The notes below the pieces were generated by a model, which was not told the DNA's origin, searched no databases, and worked only from the letters and a program-made list of their open reading frames with translations. The position numbers and the translations under genes were made by a program. Positions 8,409 to 16,691 of a DNA stretch of 64,000 bases are shown in pieces (the stretch's first letter is position 1; every line of letters begins with the position of its first letter). Source of the stretch: Pseudomonas sp. 7P_10.2_Bac1 (GTDB taxonomy: Bacteria > Pseudomonadota > Gammaproteobacteria > Pseudomonadales > Pseudomonadaceae); the NCBI RefSeq assembly GCF_025465935.1, contig NZ_JANLNV010000082.1, forward strand, positions 233,392 through 297,391, written 5' to 3'.

Positions 8409-8442
8409 AAAACGCCCCCTTTCTTGCGATCGGGGGCGTTTT
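8409..8442. terminator. Bidirectional terminator between rlmKL and dacB
   Basis: An eleven-base-pair stem (8409-8419 with 8432-8442) with a five-base run of C paired to G. It is flanked by A and T runs on both sides, so it can end transcription from both convergent genes. Confidence 0.85.
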
Positions 8443-8466
8443 TTATGCGTTATCGAAGGTCAGGTT

Positions 8467-8506
8467 CTGCCCCCCTTTTCATCGCAGTTGCAATGAAAAG
8501 GGAGCA
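8467..8506. other. Imperfect hairpin before the dacB stop
   Basis: CTGC followed by CCCCTTTTCAT (from 8467) pairs with ATGAAAAGGG and AGCAG (8493-8506), interrupted by one small bulge. It lies between the dacB stop and the bidirectional terminator. It may stabilise the dacB mRNA 3' end. Confidence 0.35.
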
Positions 8507-8515
8507 GACCGGGTA

Positions 8516-9982
8516 CTAGGGTGCGATAGAGACCGAACGGTTAGCCACTGCTGGTTGGCGATACAGATCAAGCAGGACTTGATCCAGAATCGAAGAGGCA
8601 CCCCATGGGCGGGGGTCGTTCAAAATGGCCACCACGGCCCACGTGTCGCCGTTGCTGTCACGGCTAAAGCCCGAAATGGCCCGCACGGTGTTCAGGGTGC
8701 CGGTCTTGATGTGAGCCTGACCGTTCACGGCTGTGGTTTTCAGGCGCTTGCGCATGGTGCCGTCCTTACCGGCAATCGGCAGCGAGCTGATGAACTCAGC
8801 GGCGTAGGGGCTTTTCCAGGCGGCTTGAAGCATTTGCGCCATTTCACGTGCGCTTACACGCTCGGCACGTGACAGACCGGAGCCGTTCTCCATGACCAGA
8901 TGCGGCGCGGTGATGCCTTTTTTGGCCAGCCATTGGCGTATTACCCGCTGTGCTGCCTTGGCGTCATCGCCGTCGGCATCGGTACGGAATTGCGCGCCAA
9001 GGCTCAGGAACAGCTGTTGAGCCATGGTGTTGTTACTGTATTTGTTGATGTCGCGGATAATTTCTGCCAGATCAGGCGAATAGGCCCGAGCCAGCAGTTT
9101 TGCACCCTTGGGGACGCTGGCCTGACGGTCCTGACCCTGGATGCTGCCGCCCAGTTCTTTCCAGATAGCCCGTACAGCGCCGGCCGTGTAGGTCGCATGA
9201 TCAAGCAAGGACAAGTAAGTCTGAGAGTTGCAGCCGTCTGCCAGTTGGCCACTGACGGTCACGACCACCGAGCCATCGGCCTGGGTCACTGGGTTGTAGC
9301 GCACATCGCCAGTGCATTGCTTGGCGTTGATGGCCTTGACCTGATTGTCGATGCGGATGCTCGCAATAGGCGGCTCCACCGAGACCAGCACCTTGCCCCC
9401 ATCGTTGCGAGCGACGAAACGCAAGGCTTTGAGGTTGACCATCAAGGCGTCAGGCTTGACCAGGAACGGTTTGTTTTCATCGTTGCCGTCATCGTTGAAC
9501 GCCGGCAATTGCGGTTGTTCGAAGAAGTTGCGATCAAGCACCAGGTCCCCGGTGATTTGCTGCACGCCATTGGCGCGCAAATCACGCATCAACAGCCACA
9601 GTTTTTCCATGTTGAGCTTGGGGTCGCCGCCGCCCTTGAGATACAGGTTGCCCTGCAAAATACCGTTGTTCAGCGTGCCATCGGTGTAGAACTCGGTTTT
9701 CCACTGGTGGGTCGGGCCGAGCATTTCGAGGGCTGCGTAGGTGGTCACCAATTTCATGGTGGACGCCGGGTTCATGGAAACATCGGCGTTGAAAACAGTT
9801 GGAACACCTGGACCGGTAAGCGGCAGCAAAACCAGCGATAGGGCATCGTCTTGCAGTTTGTTGGTTTTGAGTGCTTGTTGAACTTTAGGGGTGAGGGTGG
9901 CGTTGACAGGAGCGGCATTGGCGCCGAAGGCGAGCGGTAGAAAAAAGCTGGCCAGAAGTAATGGTCGTAAAGATTTAATCAT
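8516..9982 (-). CDS. dacB: PBP4-type D-Ala-D-Ala carboxypeptidase/endopeptidase
   Basis: A 488-residue periplasmic peptidase of family S13 that trims and cleaves peptidoglycan cross-links. The signal peptide (about 1-24) ends FGANA. The three penicillin-binding motifs are present: S74-T-M-K77, the SxN motif in KYSNNTMAQ, and HIKTGTLN near the C-terminus. The frame is open upstream to 10075, but the ATG at 9982 gives a proper signal peptide directly at the N-terminus, so I prefer it. The length fits the family, including the inserted domain between the first two motifs. Confidence 0.94.
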   Translation of the reverse strand: MIKSLRPLLLASFFLPLAFGANAAPVNATLTPKVQQALKTNKLQDDALSLVLLPLTGPGVPTVFNADVSMNPASTMKLVTTYAALEMLGPTHQWKTEFYTDGTLNNGILQGNLYLKGGGDPKLNMEKLWLLMRDLRANGVQQITGDLVLDRNFFEQPQLPAFNDDGNDENKPFLVKPDALMVNLKALRFVARNDGGKVLVSVEPPIASIRIDNQVKAINAKQCTGDVRYNPVTQADGSVVVTVSGQLADGCNSQTYLSLLDHATYTAGAVRAIWKELGGSIQGQDRQASVPKGAKLLARAYSPDLAEIIRDINKYSNNTMAQQLFLSLGAQFRTDADGDDAKAAQRVIRQWLAKKGITAPHLVMENGSGLSRAERVSAREMAQMLQAAWKSPYAAEFISSLPIAGKDGTMRKRLKTTAVNGQAHIKTGTLNTVRAISGFSRDSNGDTWAVVAILNDPRPWGASSILDQVLLDLYRQPAVANRSVSIAP

Positions 9983-10215
9983 CAAAGTAAAACCCTGCAG
10001 GCGAGGGGGAAAAAATAAGAGGGCATGAACAAAAAATCCCTCAATGGTCATAAAAGTGTTGGCATTATGCCCCAAGGTTATCGGGCTTGTGCATCAGCGT
10101 ATGTCCGGCAGTGACTTATTTAATGCATAAAACGATGAGTCGCTCACACGTAACCGGGCAGCGCCAGTCTTTAGCTGGTAAAGTGCCGCCCGTAATTACT
10201 CAAGAGGATTGTTCA

Positions 10216-10560
10216 ATGGCTACTAATCGTTCCCAGCGTCTGCGCAAAAAATTGTGCGTTGATGAATTTCAGGAGCTGGGTTTTGAGCTGAACCTGGATT
10301 TCAAAGAAGACCTGTCGGAAGAGGCTATCGATGCATTCCTTGACGCTTTCTTGAAAGAAGCCATGGAAGCTAACGGCCTGGGCTATGTTGGCGGCGACGA
10401 CTACGGTCTGGTTTGCCTGCAAAAGCGCGGTTCGGTCAGCGCAGAGCAGCGCGCTGCTGTTGAAGCCTGGTTGAAAGCTCGTTCCGAGCTGACCAGCGTT
10501 GAAGTCAGCCCGCTGCTGGACGTGTGGTACCCGGAAAAGCCAATCAATCCGGTAGCCTGA
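10216..10560 (+). CDS. yggL: YggL family 50S ribosome-associated protein (DUF469)
   Basis: A 114-residue acidic protein of the YggL/DUF469 family. The N-terminus MATNRSQRLRKKLCVDEFQ and the FELNLDFKED block are typical. YggL of E. coli has been reported to bind the large ribosomal subunit; its exact role is unclear. The ATG at 10216 is preceded by AGAGGA and matches the family start. The longer frame from 10087 does not look like coding sequence. Confidence 0.88.
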   Translation: MATNRSQRLRKKLCVDEFQELGFELNLDFKEDLSEEAIDAFLDAFLKEAMEANGLGYVGGDDYGLVCLQKRGSVSAEQRAAVEAWLKARSELTSVEVSPLLDVWYPEKPINPVA

Positions 10561-10571
10561 CGTTAAAGCAC

Positions 10572-10596
10572 AAAGGCAGCCCAAGTGGCTGCCTTT
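10572..10596. terminator. Hairpin between convergent yggL and the next gene
   Basis: A ten-base-pair stem (10572-10581 with 10587-10596, loop CAAGT) lies eleven bases after the yggL stop. The T run after it is interrupted (CTTTGTGTCTG), so it is a moderate terminator for yggL. Confidence 0.6.
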
Positions 10597-10694
10597 GTGT
10601 CTGTATTGCCTTTGCCCGTTCCGGGCGCTATTTCGACCTCTTCCTGATCATTGCCCGCCGCGCTTGTGCGATGTCGCGTGGGTGTCTGTTGTTG

Positions 10695-11465
10695 TCAGTC
10701 GTAAATAGCTTTCTTTTTCCAGTCGCCTTCAGCTTCGTCGGTTTTAAGGCCTTCGGTCAGTTCGTTGACTTCATCGCTGCCAGGCTCAAGCTTGCTCTGC
10801 AGCAGGGTGTTGGCGCGCGCCAGTTGCGCTTCAAATATTCTGAGCGATTCGCTGTACGGTGCCGGTTCTGCCTGCTTGCGCAGATACTGCACGCCGCGTT
10901 CATAAGCCAGCCGTGCTTGGCCTGGCTGATTCTGCTGGAACGCCAATTGGCCCAGGTTGTTGAAGAACTCAATATGCACGACCACCAGCAGGTGGCGGAT
11001 CTCCTTGAGCCATTGTTTGGCCTCATTGGCGGGCAGCACTCTATCCTTGGCCGCGCGCGTGATCTGGCCATGCAGCGTTTCAAGCAGAAAGCGCACGTCC
11101 TTGGCCTTGGCTTCCGTGAGGATCGGGCGGGGCGGGTTGTTCACCGAAATCGACTCGCCTTGTGCAACGAGGGCTTCAAGTTCTGCAACTCGGGCCTTTA
11201 GCGCAGCGCTGTTTTTTTGCAGTTGCAACAGGCGCTGGGTGGCATTGAGCTCAAGGCGGGTCAGCAGCAACTTGAGTGCAGAGGTCATCATTTGCCCGGG
11301 GAAGGTCTCGTTGACTTCGCTGCATCGGCGGACACGGTCATTAAGCTCGACGCTAAGGCGGGCTTTTTCCACTTTGTTGTGTTCCACCATGTGGTTTATG
11401 TAGCCGATGGCGATCAAAAGAACGATCCCGGCAACGACGAGCAGGGTGATCATGGAAGGCGTCAA
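10695..11465 (-). CDS. Membrane-anchored coiled-coil protein, function unknown
   Basis: A 256-residue conserved Pseudomonas protein that I cannot name. One membrane helix lies at the N-terminus (about 5-22, ITLLVVAGIVLLIAIGY). A long, helical, charged cytoplasmic part follows, with a coiled-coil stretch around 75-110 (leucines and glutamines in LNATQRLLQLQKNSAALKA). A possible TPR-like helix pair is seen in FNNLGQLAFQQNQPGQARLAYERGV (about 172-196). I chose the TTG at 11465, giving MTPSMITLL, because AAGAGG stands eight bases before it. The frame continues to 11498, and an ATG at 11453 is another option. It is convergent with yggL. Confidence 0.7.
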   Translation of the reverse strand: MTPSMITLLVVAGIVLLIAIGYINHMVEHNKVEKARLSVELNDRVRRCSEVNETFPGQMMTSALKLLLTRLELNATQRLLQLQKNSAALKARVAELEALVAQGESISVNNPPRPILTEAKAKDVRFLLETLHGQITRAAKDRVLPANEAKQWLKEIRHLLVVVHIEFFNNLGQLAFQQNQPGQARLAYERGVQYLRKQAEPAPYSESLRIFEAQLARANTLLQSKLEPGSDEVNELTEGLKTDEAEGDWKKKAIYD

Positions 11466-11750
11466 CGTTAAAACCTCTTCAGGGTGGTCTGCCTGCAATA
11501 AAAAGTGGCCGGCAGTGTTGCTAATAGGCTTGCTCTGAAAGTGCGCGCGTTACTTCAGTGAACTCAGGTGTCTGGCTATCTATAGAGAGGTCGGCATTGG
11601 ATAGGTGCATTTGGCCATCACTCAAGCCTGTTAATCATAGCGCCTTGTAGGATGCTGGAATATAGGCCTCAGGAGACAGGTGTCACACGGCGTAGGAAAA
11701 GGCCTTGATGGGAGGGAAGTCATTGATTTCAATAAATTTTCATATTGGGG
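11466..11750. other. Intergenic region upstream of the tRNA cluster
   Basis: This stretch lies between the minus-strand membrane protein gene and the tRNA promoter. It should contain the promoter of the former on the minus strand. I see no ORF or RNA that I can support. Confidence 0.4.
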
Positions 11751-11779
11751 TTGACGACTTCTAAAACCATCCCTAGAAT
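11751..11779 (+). promoter_or_regulatory. Sigma-70 promoter of the tRNA cluster
   Basis: TTGACG (11751-11756) and TAGAAT (11774-11779) are separated by 17 bases. A GC-rich discriminator (GCGCGCC) follows, as is usual for stringently controlled stable RNA promoters. Transcription should begin near 11786, about 55 bases before the first tRNA. Confidence 0.8.
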
Positions 11780-11840
11780 GCGCGCCAATTGCAGCGTAAA
11801 GCGAACAGCGAAACGTCAGCAACCAGTGAAGTTGTAGTGT

Positions 11841-11916
11841 GTCCCCTTCGTCTAGTGGCCTAGGACACCGCCCTTTCACGGCGGTAACAGGGGTTCGAGT
11901 CCCCTAGGGGACGCCA
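11841..11916 (+). tRNA. tRNA-Glu (anticodon TTC), copy 1
   Basis: A 76-base tRNA with encoded CCA end. The acceptor stem GTCCCCT pairs with AGGGGAC, the T-loop is GTTCGAGTC, and the anticodon TTC lies in CCTTTCACG. It is the first of three identical copies in the cluster. Confidence 0.97.
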
Positions 11917-11918
11917 AA

Positions 11919-11994
<76 letters not shown>

Positions 11995-12097
11995 TTTTTA
12001 AGCAGCTTCGCTCTCGGGCGGGGTTGAGTGAAAGCCAAAGCGAACACTTCGGTGAACGTAGTTGGCACTGAAATGTACAGCGTACGTTTCGGGCAAC

Positions 12098-12173
12098 GTC
12101 CCCTTCGTCTAGTGGCCTAGGACACCGCCCTTTCACGGCGGTAACAGGGGTTCGAGTCCCCTAGGGGACGCCA
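12098..12173 (+). tRNA. tRNA-Glu (anticodon TTC), copy 2
   Basis: Identical in sequence to the first tRNA-Glu copy. It is preceded by a 103-base spacer that is nearly the same as the one before copy 3. Confidence 0.97.
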
Positions 12174-12177
12174 TATT

Positions 12178-12253
<76 letters not shown>

Positions 12254-12356
12254 TTTTTAAGCAGCTTCGCTCTCGGGCGGGGTTGAGTGAAAGCCAAAAC
12301 GAACACTTTGGTGAACGTAGTTGGCACTGAAATGTACAGCGTACGTTTCGGGCAAC

Positions 12357-12432
12357 GTCCCCTTCGTCTAGTGGCCTAGGACACCGCCCTTTCACGGCGG
12401 TAACAGGGGTTCGAGTCCCCTAGGGGACGCCA
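12357..12432 (+). tRNA. tRNA-Glu (anticodon TTC), copy 3
   Basis: Identical to the other two tRNA-Glu copies, including the encoded CCA end. Confidence 0.97.
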
Positions 12433-12437
12433 TTATT

Positions 12438-12513
<76 letters not shown>

Positions 12514-12556
12514 GATTCTTGTTTCACAGAGTGCTAAGTCAGTCTGTAAAACATCT

Positions 12557-12586
12557 AAAAAAAGAGGCTTAGGCCTCTTTTTTTTA
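12557..12586 (+). terminator. Terminator of the tRNA operon
   Basis: Stem AAAGAGGC (12561-12568) with GCCTCTTT (12573-12580), loop TTAG, followed by a run of T. The A run before it makes it usable in both directions, so it may also end the minus-strand LysR transcript. Confidence 0.85.
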
Positions 12587-12663
12587 TTCCTTTTTTCCAC
12601 CCCACCTGCCGTCCGTATCAGTGCATAGACAATGTGCCTTGGCACTGTCTCGCGACCCCGAGC

Positions 12664-13575
12664 TCATTCTGGCTGGCTTTGAATCATAAAGTCGATAAAC
12701 GCCCGTACGCGTTGCGGTACATGGCGTGCGTGCGGGTACAGCAGGATAAAAGGGCGCCGGGCACCGCCGAATTCGCTCAGTACTTCGCACAAGTCACCAC
12801 GTTCCAATTGCTCCCGGACCGTGAAACGGTAGGTTTGCATCAAGCCTGCACCGTGTTTGACCAACGTCACAGCGCCCAGATAATCATCGAGGCAGGCGCA
12901 GTTGCCTGTGGTTTCCAGTTCGATCAACTGACCTTCCCGGTAAAACGCCCAGGGCAGATTGCGCCCAGTGCTGGGCACTTGGTACTGAATGCAGTCATGT
13001 TCGGCCAGATCCGCCAACGAGGTCGGGGTGCCCGCTTCGCGCAAGTATTCGGGCGTTGCAACTACCACCAGTTCGGCTTCTTCCAACGTGCGTGCAATCA
13101 GGCCGGAATCGTTGGGCGCGCGGCCGCGAATGGCCAGATCAAAACCGTCGTCTGCAAAGTCGATGTTGCGATTGCTGATATGCACATCCACGTGAACCTC
13201 GGGGAATTGCCGGCGAAACGCAGGCAATCGTGGCAGCAATCGATAGTGAGCATAGGGTGTGGGCACGCTGATTCTTAGCAAGCCAGAAGGCTGGCTTTGT
13301 CGACCCGTGACCTCACGCTCTGCATCCACCAGTTGCGTCAGGGCCTGACGGCATTGCTGGTGGTAAAGGCGCCCGCCTTCAGTGAGGCGCATCTGGCGAG
13401 TCGTTCGCACAAACAATCGCACCCCCAGGCGTTCCTCGAGGCGGGCTACCGAACGACTGACGGCTGCCGGTGTAACCCCGGCCAGATTGGCCGCGGCCGT
13501 GAAGCTGCCGGTATCGGCCGCCAGGCAAAACAACTCAATACTGCCCAGTTGAACATCATCGAAGTGACGGGTCAT
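12664..13575 (-). CDS. LysR-family transcriptional regulator
   Basis: A 303-residue LysR-type regulator. The helix-turn-helix is near the N-terminus (about 15-65: GSFTAAANLAGVTPAAVSRSVARLEERLG). The C-terminal substrate-binding domain begins near residue 90 (SGLLRISVPTPYAHYRLLP). It belongs to the branch whose members often control dehydrogenases and stress genes. It is divergent from the SDR gene at 13700, with a 124-base gap, so control of the SDR and tautomerase genes is likely by position. The inducer cannot be told from sequence. Confidence 0.92.
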   Translation of the reverse strand: MTRHFDDVQLGSIELFCLAADTGSFTAAANLAGVTPAAVSRSVARLEERLGVRLFVRTTRQMRLTEGGRLYHQQCRQALTQLVDAEREVTGRQSQPSGLLRISVPTPYAHYRLLPRLPAFRRQFPEVHVDVHISNRNIDFADDGFDLAIRGRAPNDSGLIARTLEEAELVVVATPEYLREAGTPTSLADLAEHDCIQYQVPSTGRNLPWAFYREGQLIELETTGNCACLDDYLGAVTLVKHGAGLMQTYRFTVREQLERGDLCEVLSEFGGARRPFILLYPHARHVPQRVRAFIDFMIQSQPE

Positions 13576-13699
13576 GGCGCTGCCATTAGTTACATGAGGT
13601 ATCTATTCAAATGCTATGAGCCTCATTTTTCAAGTTTTAAAGCTGGCCTAGAGTGCCTCCACCACCAAGGCATACGCCTTGAATCTGCGGAGAAATATC

Positions 13700-14440
13700 A
13701 TGAGTTCAGCTAAAACAGTCATCGTTACCGGCGCCTCCAGTGGCCTTGGCCTGGCCATCGCCAAGGCTTATCTGGACTTGGGTTTCAACGTGGTGGGCAA
13801 TGCCCGCACCCTGGCCCGCTTACAGGAAGCGGCGAAATCGCTCGGCAACCCGGCCAACTTTTTGCTTGTAGAAGGGGATATTGCCCAGCCGCAAACCACC
13901 ACCCGTTTGTTTGAGCGCGCCGTGCAAGCGTTCGGCAAGGTCGACATTTTGATCAGCAATGCCGGGATCTTTGTGCCGAGCCCTGTGGCTGACTACACCG
14001 AGGCGCAGCTGGAGTCGATCGTCGACACCAACCTCAAAGGCTTCTTCTACCCGGCCCAGGCGGCAGCACGGCATATGACGGCCAATGGCGGCGGGCAAAT
14101 CGTCGCCATTACCGCGTCTATTGCCCTGCAACCCAACGTGAAAGTCCCGGCGCTGCTGCCGGTGCTGATCAAAGGCGGCCTGAACAGTGCCGTGCGCGGG
14201 CTGGCGCTGGAGCTGGCGGCGTCTCAGGTGCAGGTCAACGCTGTGGCACCTGGCATCATCGCGACGCCGATGCACGGCACCGATGAGCCAACCCGTGACT
14301 TCCTCAAAACGCTTTCTCCAAGCGGGCGCATTGGTACGCCACAAGACATCGTCGATGCCGTGCTCTACCTCACCTCGTCGACCTTTGTCAGTGGCGCCAT
14401 CATCCCGGTTGATGGCGGCAGCACTGGCGGCACCTGGTAA
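13700..14440 (+). CDS. SDR-family oxidoreductase lacking the catalytic tyrosine
   Basis: A 246-residue short-chain dehydrogenase/reductase. The Rossmann motif TGASSGLG (about 10-17), NAG (87-89), the catalytic serine S140 and a PG motif in APGIIATPM are all present. The normal YxxxK motif reads P154-V-L-I-K158: the lysine is kept but the tyrosine is replaced by proline. Classical SDR chemistry is therefore doubtful; it may use another residue, act on a special substrate, or be a binding protein. The ATG at 13700 has GGAG before it. It is followed 17 bases later by a tautomerase gene and is divergent from a LysR gene. Confidence 0.88.
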   Translation: MSSAKTVIVTGASSGLGLAIAKAYLDLGFNVVGNARTLARLQEAAKSLGNPANFLLVEGDIAQPQTTTRLFERAVQAFGKVDILISNAGIFVPSPVADYTEAQLESIVDTNLKGFFYPAQAAARHMTANGGGQIVAITASIALQPNVKVPALLPVLIKGGLNSAVRGLALELAASQVQVNAVAPGIIATPMHGTDEPTRDFLKTLSPSGRIGTPQDIVDAVLYLTSSTFVSGAIIPVDGGSTGGTW

Positions 14441-14457
14441 TCAGCGAGGAAACCGAC

Positions 14458-14670
14458 ATGCCTTACGTCAATATCAAGGTGACTGATGAAGGGGTTACCG
14501 CCGAACAAAAACGCCTGCTGATTGAAGGTGTGACTGAGTTGCTGCAACAGGTCTTGGGCAAGCCGCCGTCGACGACCTACGTGTTGATCGATGAAGTCTC
14601 GACCGATAACTGGGGCGTGGGTGGCGAGACCACGACTCAGCGACGCGCCCGACAAAAACTCAACGCGTAG
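14458..14670 (+). CDS. 4-oxalocrotonate tautomerase family protein
   Basis: A 70-residue protein of the tautomerase superfamily. The start MPYVNIKVTD places proline directly after the initiator methionine; this Pro1 is the catalytic base in the family. The Arg-rich C-terminus (TQRRARQKLNA) is somewhat longer than in 62-residue 4-OT. Such enzymes move double bonds in 2-hydroxydienoates or act on related enols. Its substrate here is unknown. It is likely co-transcribed with the SDR gene just upstream. Confidence 0.88.
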   Translation: MPYVNIKVTDEGVTAEQKRLLIEGVTELLQQVLGKPPSTTYVLIDEVSTDNWGVGGETTTQRRARQKLNA

Positions 14671-14673
14671 CAA

Positions 14674-14747
14674 ACGGGCTTGCCCGCGATTGGTTCGGCA
14701 AGGTGCCATAGTCGCACCGCGTGGTAAGGATCGCGCGCAAGCCCGCT
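14674..14747. repeat. REP-like inverted pair
   Basis: CGGGCTTGCCCGCGAT (from 14675) is nearly the inverse of ATCGCGCGCAAGCCCGCT (ending near 14747), about 38 bases apart. This is the GCGGGCTTGC variety of Pseudomonas REP. It lies between the tautomerase and desaturase genes. Confidence 0.65.
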
Positions 14748-14870
14748 CACATGCAGCGGCGAATTACAGACCAGCTGTTTCAAGCGTTCTAAGCTAATAA
14801 CCAAACGATCTGCAAGAAAAATGCGGCTCGCGCCACACAGGGATTCAAACCTATTTTTTGAGTCCTTCAG
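14748..14870 (+). promoter_or_regulatory. Upstream region of the desaturase operon
   Basis: These 123 bases probably hold the promoter of the five-gene run that follows. I see no clear -35/-10 pair, riboswitch or terminator in it, and no strong ribosome binding site before the desaturase ATG. Confidence 0.3.
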
Positions 14871-15812
14871 ATGTCGCATTATTTTGACAGCGCTCAGCAA
14901 CAAGACATTCAGGCCTTATCCAACACCTTCACCGGCCGTACTCAGTGGCCGACCTGGCTGCTGCTGATTGCCGTGCCCAGTGCCTGGTTTGCCTTGATGC
15001 TGGCCAGCCCGGCGATCGGCGCAGGCTGGACCATTGTGTTGTTGATCCCGGTGGTGGTGCTGTGGATGTCGGTTCAGCACGAACTGCTGCACGGCCATCC
15101 CACGCGCTTTAATTGGCTGAATAAAGTGCTGGGCTACGCGCCGTTTGCCTTGTGGTATCCGTACACCCTGTACCGTGACAGCCACTTGCAGCATCACCAT
15201 GATCACGACTTGACCATCCCCGGTGTCGATCCCGAAAGCCGTTACCTGAGCCAATTGGGCTGGCAAAACAGTTCAGCCTGGTTTCGCGGGCTGCTCTGGC
15301 TCAACAAAACCGTGCCGGGCCGCTTGCTGGTCGGGCCGCCGCTGGCCTTGTTCGGCATGGCCAAAAGAGAACTTCAACGCTTGCGCCAAGGCGAGCGCAA
15401 GGCCTGGTTAATGTGGTTGACCCATGGCTTTTTCACCGTGCTGATGTTTGTCTTCATTGCCCGCTACAGTGCGCTGGCGATCTGGCAATACGTGTTTCTG
15501 GTCACCGTCCCGGTGCTGTCGATCGGCATGGTGCGCTCTTTTTATGAGCACCGGCCCGCCGCACTGCCTGAACAGCGCACGGTTCTCAACGAAGCCGGCT
15601 GGCCGTGGACCTGGCTGTTCCTGAATCTCAACCTGCATTTGGTCCATCACGACTTGCCACGCTTGCCGTGGTTCTACATGCCCAGGGTGTATCAGGCGCG
15701 CCGTGAGCAATGGCAGCAGCGCAGTGGAGGTTATGTGGTGCACGGCTATGGTCAATTGATCCGTCGCCATTCGGTGCGCGCCATTGATAGCCCGAAACAC
15801 CCGTTCGTTTAA
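14871..15812 (+). CDS. Membrane di-iron fatty-acid desaturase/hydroxylase family protein
   Basis: A 313-residue integral membrane enzyme of the fatty acid desaturase superfamily. The three histidine clusters that bind two irons are present: H70-E-L-L-H74, H105-L-Q-H108-H109 and H256-L-V-H259-H260. Hydrophobic segments lie at about 28-66, 85-100 and 178-215. The family includes desaturases, ketolases and hydroxylases, so the reaction cannot be named. It begins a run with a PhnD-like protein and a betaine-type ABC transporter 18 bases downstream, which suggests a small nitrogen compound or a lipid headgroup rather than a standard acyl chain. No ferredoxin or reductase gene is nearby. Confidence 0.85.
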   Translation: MSHYFDSAQQQDIQALSNTFTGRTQWPTWLLLIAVPSAWFALMLASPAIGAGWTIVLLIPVVVLWMSVQHELLHGHPTRFNWLNKVLGYAPFALWYPYTLYRDSHLQHHHDHDLTIPGVDPESRYLSQLGWQNSSAWFRGLLWLNKTVPGRLLVGPPLALFGMAKRELQRLRQGERKAWLMWLTHGFFTVLMFVFIARYSALAIWQYVFLVTVPVLSIGMVRSFYEHRPAALPEQRTVLNEAGWPWTWLFLNLNLHLVHHDLPRLPWFYMPRVYQARREQWQQRSGGYVVHGYGQLIRRHSVRAIDSPKHPFV

Positions 15813-15830
15813 CGTCAACAGGAGCGTTGT

Positions 15831-16622
15831 ATGTCAGGCGGTTACGCAGAATTATTGATGTACGTGGCCCCGCAGCCAGTACGTGACGCCAACGAGCAAT
15901 GGCTGACGCGCATCCTTGATCGGTTGCAGGTCACGCGCTACGACGCCGGCGGCCTTGAGTTGCTGGCGTTGTTTCGCTCGCCAGAGTTGGTGCTGACGCA
16001 AACCTGCGGCTACCCCTTGCTGACGCAGTTGCAGGGGCAGGTTCAAGTGGTGGGGCGTCCGCGTTATGAATGGCCGGACAGCAGCGGAGGAACCCATTGC
16101 AGTGTGATCGTCAGCCGTGAGTCCGACTCGCGTCTCGAACTGGCAGACTTCAAGGGCAGCCGCGGGGTGATCAATGACCGGCACTCCAACAGCGGCATGA
16201 ACCTGTTGCGCCATCGACTGACGCCCTTACAGCAGGACGGGCGCTTCTTTGCTTCGGTGGCCACCAGCGGCGCCCATCAGCAAAGCCTGCGCTGGGTGCG
16301 CGAAGGCTGGGCGGACCTGGCCTCTATCGACAGCGTCACGTTTGCCTACTTGGCGCGCTATGCGCCGGCCGAAGTCGCCGGGTTGCGGATTGTCGCGCGC
16401 ACCGCGCAGAGCCCGAACCTGCCTTACATCACAGCGTTGAGTGCTGGCACTGCAGGAGCCGAGCGTATTCGTGAGGCAATGAACCTTGCCCTCCAGGAGT
16501 TGCCACACGTAAGTGCCACCTTGGGTTTGCAGGAAGTATTACCGGCCAGCGAAGCGGATTACCAACTCGTTATCGGCTATCAGCGCGAAGCCAGCGCTGC
16601 GGGTTATGACGTCCTGCGTTAA
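15831..16622 (+). CDS. PhnD-like substrate-binding fold protein without signal peptide
   Basis: A 263-residue protein resembling phosphate/phosphonate-type periplasmic binding proteins. Typical blocks are DFKGSRGVINDRHSNSGMN (about 106-124), VATSGAHQQSLRWVREGWADLASID (about 143-167) and the ASxxDY-like end. Unusually it starts MSGGYAELLMYV, with no signal peptide or lipobox, so it is predicted to be cytoplasmic. It may sense or carry a ligand inside the cell, or be an enzyme on this fold. It lies between the desaturase gene and the ABC transporter genes. ATG has AGGAG before it. Confidence 0.75.
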   Translation: MSGGYAELLMYVAPQPVRDANEQWLTRILDRLQVTRYDAGGLELLALFRSPELVLTQTCGYPLLTQLQGQVQVVGRPRYEWPDSSGGTHCSVIVSRESDSRLELADFKGSRGVINDRHSNSGMNLLRHRLTPLQQDGRFFASVATSGAHQQSLRWVREGWADLASIDSVTFAYLARYAPAEVAGLRIVARTAQSPNLPYITALSAGTAGAERIREAMNLALQELPHVSATLGLQEVLPASEADYQLVIGYQREASAAGYDVLR

Positions 16623-16691
16623 CCGTACGAGCCACTGCACGCGCGGGCGTGCGGCCGGTATTTTGCCCCTATCCATGACAAGAGAATCCGC

